Source: SIG78 sp036677805 (GTDB lineage Bacteria > Verrucomicrobiota > Lentisphaeria > Victivallales > Victivallaceae). Taken from it: a stretch of DNA of 64,000 bases. The notes beneath the pieces were generated by a model. It saw only the letters and a program-made list of their open reading frames with translations. It made no database searches and was not told the origin of the DNA. The position numbers and the translations under genes were made by a program. The DNA is taken from contig JAVBVS010000005.1 of NCBI GenBank assembly GCA_036677805.1, positions 29,440 through 93,439 on the forward strand, written 5' to 3'. Shown here piece after piece: positions 61,175 through 64,000 of the stretch. Numbering within the stretch: position 1 is the stretch's first letter; each line of letters begins with the position of its first letter.

Positions 61175-62926
61175 TCAGTCCAAATCGTTGCCCGATTGCG
61201 GCGGCGGCCAATCGGCCCGGTCCAGCATCAGCATCGGCACGCCTTCCGCCCCCCGGTAAAGCGCGCCGCGAAACGTGCCCATTCCCGGCGCGGGCATCAT
61301 CCCCTTCGGCGCCGCCACCACGACCGACGGCACCCTCATGTCGGTGGGCAGCCGCAACACCCAGTAATCGTACATCACCCGCTTTTCCGAAGGCCACGCC
61401 ACCGCGGGCTCGGGCAGCGAGGCCGCCGGTTCGGCGACGCCGCGCAGAATCACATTTTTCCCGGTGAATTCGCGGTTGAGCTGAGAAAATTCCAACGCGG
61501 TCGGCCGGTCCGGCATCAACGGGCTCAACAGCCACAGCCCGAACCAGGCCATGCCCAACGCCGCCAGCGACGCCATCAGGCCGACTTTGAGCCAGCGAAA
61601 AAAGCTCATGCCCCCGGCCGCTCTTTTTTCCAGCATTCCCAGCGCCACAATGTTGGCGGTCGAGCCGATCATGGTGATATTGCCCCCGAAACAGGCGCCG
61701 AAAAGCAGCGCCCACCACAACGGCATGCCGTTGATGGTCCGGCCGAGCTCATCGATCACCGGCGCGAAGGCGGCCACGAAAATCACATTGTCGACAAAGG
61801 CCGACCCCAGCGCCGCCACGCCCATGATCGTCGGAATCAGCACCGTCGGGGTCGAGCCGCAAAGACCGATGAATCCCGCCGCCATTTTGTGGGCGACGCC
61901 GGTGTGCTCGAGGGTGCCCGCAATCGCAAACAGCAGCATGAAAAAGACCAGCGTCCACCAGTCGACTTCACGCTCCACATAGTGGCGCGCCCGTTGCGAG
62001 CGGATGATCATCACCACCCCGGCGCAGATCAGCGGCGCCACGATCAGCATGCTGTTGGGCCGCAAATTGAGCCATGTCTCCAGCTGGTGATGCGCCGCGA
62101 TCGCCCCCACCGCCGCCAGCAGCAGGACCAGCCCCGGCAGAAACGGCACCTCGACCCGGGGCGCCAGCGAAAGGTTGCGCGCCAGACGCTCTTTGAGATT
62201 GACGTCGAACTGGCGCAGTTCGCGGCGGAAATAAAGCAGCGTCACCGCAATGGTCAGCGCCAATGCCGCCAGCATGATCGGGAAACTCCAGGTCATGAAA
62301 TCGCTGAAACTCAGTCCGGCCCGTGTACCGATGAAAATGCCCACCGGGTTGCCCATCATCGTACCCGCGCTGCCGACGTTGGTCGCCAGCACCGCAATCA
62401 TGATATAAGGCGTCGGGTTGAGCTTGAGCCGGTCGCAAACCTGAAAGATCAACGCCGAAACGAAGATGATCGAGGTCACTTCGTCGACCGCACAGGCCAG
62501 CAGCGCGCTCGCCGCCGCGGTGGCCGCGATGAATTTGCGCCCCGAGATATTGGGCATGGCCACAATCAGCTGGACGATCCAGGTGAAGAAGCCGAGGTCG
62601 CGCAGCGCTCCGACCACAATCATCATCCCGACCAGAAAAAGGATCACATCAAGGGCTGAAGACTGCACGAATTCCGGGATCGACAGCGAGTTGGTCATCA
62701 CCAGCACCGCCAGCCCCAGAAAGGCGATCGCCAGCCGGAAGCCCCAGAACATCAGCGTCCCCAGAATGATCGCCACGAAGACGGCACAAGCGGTCGACTG
62801 CTGCAGATTGAGGCCGAACACCGTCTCGCCGGTCACCCCGAGCGCCGCCGCCGCCGTCACCATCACCGCGAACCGCGTGATCATCTGCCGGAGCGGCAAT
62901 GGTTTGAAATCATCCGCTTCATCCAT
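61175..62926 (-). CDS. SLC13/ArsB-like ion transporter with C-terminal soluble domain
   Basis: 583 residues, about 12 transmembrane helices. Two inverted repeats carry 'LACAVDEVTSIIFVSALIFQ', 'LATNVGSAGTMMGNPVGIFI' and 'ALGSAFVDNVIFVAAFAPVI', 'GACFGGNITMIGSTANIVAL', the hairpin motifs of the ion-transporter superfamily (NhaD, ArsB, citrate carriers). Substrate is not readable: Na+/H+ exchange or di-/tricarboxylate uptake both fit. Residues about 480-583 form a soluble domain of unknown function. It follows the EIIA-CBS gene by 11 bp. Confidence 0.88.
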   Translation of the reverse strand: MDEADDFKPLPLRQMITRFAVMVTAAAALGVTGETVFGLNLQQSTACAVFVAIILGTLMFWGFRLAIAFLGLAVLVMTNSLSIPEFVQSSALDVILFLVGMMIVVGALRDLGFFTWIVQLIVAMPNISGRKFIAATAAASALLACAVDEVTSIIFVSALIFQVCDRLKLNPTPYIMIAVLATNVGSAGTMMGNPVGIFIGTRAGLSFSDFMTWSFPIMLAALALTIAVTLLYFRRELRQFDVNLKERLARNLSLAPRVEVPFLPGLVLLLAAVGAIAAHHQLETWLNLRPNSMLIVAPLICAGVVMIIRSQRARHYVEREVDWWTLVFFMLLFAIAGTLEHTGVAHKMAAGFIGLCGSTPTVLIPTIMGVAALGSAFVDNVIFVAAFAPVIDELGRTINGMPLWWALLFGACFGGNITMIGSTANIVALGMLEKRAAGGMSFFRWLKVGLMASLAALGMAWFGLWLLSPLMPDRPTALEFSQLNREFTGKNVILRGVAEPAASLPEPAVAWPSEKRVMYDYWVLRLPTDMRVPSVVVAAPKGMMPAPGMGTFRGALYRGAEGVPMLMLDRADWPPPQSGNDLD

Positions 62927-62937
62927 GGAATCACCGC

Positions 62938-63855
62938 CTATTCCCAGAAAAGTTTGGCACAGAAGTCGCGCATGGCGACCGCGCCGCGCAAATTGCCGTT
63001 GCGGTCGACGACCAGCAATTCGGCGGCGTGGTGGGTCAGAAACAATTTGGCCAGCTGCACCGCGGGCACATCCTCGGAAACCTTGATGAAGTCCTCGCGC
63101 ATCACATCGGCGACCTTGGTCTCTCCGGCATTGGCCAGCATGTCGGCAAACGGTTCGAAATTATAAATCGGGGTCAGATCATCCAGCCAGAGCATGTGTT
63201 CGGGCAGACTGTAGCGCAGGATATCCTCCAGCGCGATAATGCCGCGCAAATCGCCCTCGTCGTCGAGCACCGCCATCTGCTCGGCCCGGGTTTCGGCGAA
63301 CCGGCGGATGGCCAGAGCCAGCGTATCCTGCTCAAGCAATACATGAACCTTGCTGCCGGTCAGGTCGCCGACTTTGAGGTAGTCCGGCAGCCGCAGCGGA
63401 ATATCCTGGAAAAAAGCCATGATTTCGGAAATCCGGTGCAGGCCGGCCAGCCGGGCGATCCGTTCGGTGTCACCGAACTCCCGCGCCAGCGCCGATACCA
63501 CCTGAAGATGAAGTCCCGGATTCTCCGCCGGCGACAGCACCAGCACCACGACGTGAACCGTTTCCGCTGAATTCGCCCCGCCGAATTCCACCCCGTCTTC
63601 ACTGGTGGCGAGCGCCACCAGCGGTTCATTCAGTCCCGCGACCCGCGCATGCGGCATCGCCAATCCCGGCGCAATCACCGTCGGAAACAACGCTTCCCGG
63701 TCGAAAACCTCGCGCTCCGCCACCGTCGCATCCAGCCCGGGATTCTGCATTGCCAGCAGGCGGATCAACTCGTGGATGATCGCTTTGCCCGAAGCGGCTT
63801 CGCTGTGACAGATGACATTGTCCCCGGAAACGAAATCAAGAAATTTGCCGGACAT
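62938..63855 (-). CDS. PTS EIIA-type (mannitol/fructose class) domain fused to CBS pair
   Basis: 305 residues. The first 150 hold an EIIA type 2 domain: 'FPTVIAPGLAMPHARVAGLN' puts the phospho-acceptor His at H69, near the H65 of E. coli EIIA-Mtl, and 'VHVVVLVLSPAENPGLHLQV' follows. Residues about 165-300 are two CBS repeats ('KVGDLTGSKVHVLLEQDTLA', 'MAVLDDEGDLRGIIALEDIL', 'KVADVMREDFIKVSEDVPAV', 'LLVVDRNGNLRGAVAMRDFC'), which usually bind adenosyl nucleotides. With no EIIB or EIIC nearby, it is probably a regulatory subunit for the transporter 11 bp downstream. AAGGA before ATG 63855. Confidence 0.88.
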   Translation of the reverse strand: MSGKFLDFVSGDNVICHSEAASGKAIIHELIRLLAMQNPGLDATVAEREVFDREALFPTVIAPGLAMPHARVAGLNEPLVALATSEDGVEFGGANSAETVHVVVLVLSPAENPGLHLQVVSALAREFGDTERIARLAGLHRISEIMAFFQDIPLRLPDYLKVGDLTGSKVHVLLEQDTLALAIRRFAETRAEQMAVLDDEGDLRGIIALEDILRYSLPEHMLWLDDLTPIYNFEPFADMLANAGETKVADVMREDFIKVSEDVPAVQLAKLFLTHHAAELLVVDRNGNLRGAVAMRDFCAKLFWE

Positions 63856-64000
63856 ACAGCATCCTTTCCCCGAAAAGTTGCCTCCCTTCGTCCACGGGAC
63901 TCGGGACTTCCGGGCCCCGCCCGGAAGCTTCGGGTACTTTCCGGGGGCCCCGCTCGGCGGCATTCCGTCCGGCGAAACGCCGTACTCATGCCTTCGAGTA
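63856..64000. other. GC-rich intergenic region with direct repeats at window end
   Basis: CTTCCGGGCCCCGC (63906-63920 region) and a near copy TTTCCGGGGGCCCCGC (63937-63953 region) lie as imperfect direct repeats, each able to fold on itself. No gene could be supported to the end of the window. The region holds the leader of the EIIA-CBS gene. Confidence 0.45.

Overview
The window is a GC-rich stretch of a diderm (Gram-negative-type) bacterial chromosome, densely packed with housekeeping genes and interrupted by small carbohydrate-utilisation cassettes. BamA, lipoproteins, FtsQ/FtsB/FtsK, RodA and RodZ-like genes show a diderm with ordinary division and shape machinery. A GntR regulator coupled to an H-X9-DG type pseudopilin, a DUF2961/GH172 protein under an AraC regulator, several secreted glycosidase-like proteins and a two-domain 6-phosphofructokinase together point to the Lentisphaerota (Victivallis-like) or a near relative in the PVC group. 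This placement is inference from gene content; nothing was searched.

Layout. 1-5915: secreted glycosidase-like genes (a 5'-truncated TIM-barrel protein with a discoidin-like tail, a LamG protein, and a 1146-residue secreted protein on the other strand). 6203-16896: a forward run of ftsQ, ppk1, ftsK, a RodZ-like gene, aroQ, accB, accC, an Asp23/AmaP-like pair and maf. 16887-21997: reverse run of a degenerate receiver, an FtsB/DivIC protein, a large coiled-coil/TPR protein and hflX. 22196-26245: an amidohydrolase plus oxidoreductase pair, then an AraC regulator divergent from a GH172-like gene with a convincing operator. 26246-26495: a chain of strong hairpins. 26496-34284: rho with a long Asn/Arg-rich disordered N-terminus, coaE, a NUDIX hydrolase, a Sel1-repeat lipoprotein and bamA. 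34517-39916: a eukaryotic-style tandem phosphofructokinase, glnS and glyS. 40143-49724: rodA, pepD, rpsU, a sigma-70 factor, mfd and an oligopeptide-type binding lipoprotein. 49781-53216: tig-clpP-clpX. 53585-59346: GntR, pseudopilin, an alkaline phosphatase/metallophosphoesterase fusion and a second DEPE-type glycosidase-like protein. 59419-63855: ferritin-like protein, xseB, a NAGPA-domain protein, an ion transporter and an EIIA-CBS protein.

The genes fall into three working groups: core growth functions (division, envelope assembly, fatty-acid and CoA synthesis, tRNA charging, transcription and proteolysis); extracellular polysaccharide or phospho-ester scavenging (glycosidase-like proteins, GH172, phosphatases, pseudopilin, NAGPA); and regulation (GntR, AraC, receiver-like, EIIA-CBS). 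I saw no tRNA, rRNA, CRISPR array, insertion sequence or prophage. Several promoters could be read by eye and share a TATATT-like -10 element. The observations most worth pursuing are the animal-like tandem phosphofructokinase, the double phosphatase fusion, the low-complexity Rho extension, the GntR-pseudopilin cassette, the AraC operator in front of GH172, and the hairpin chain before rho.
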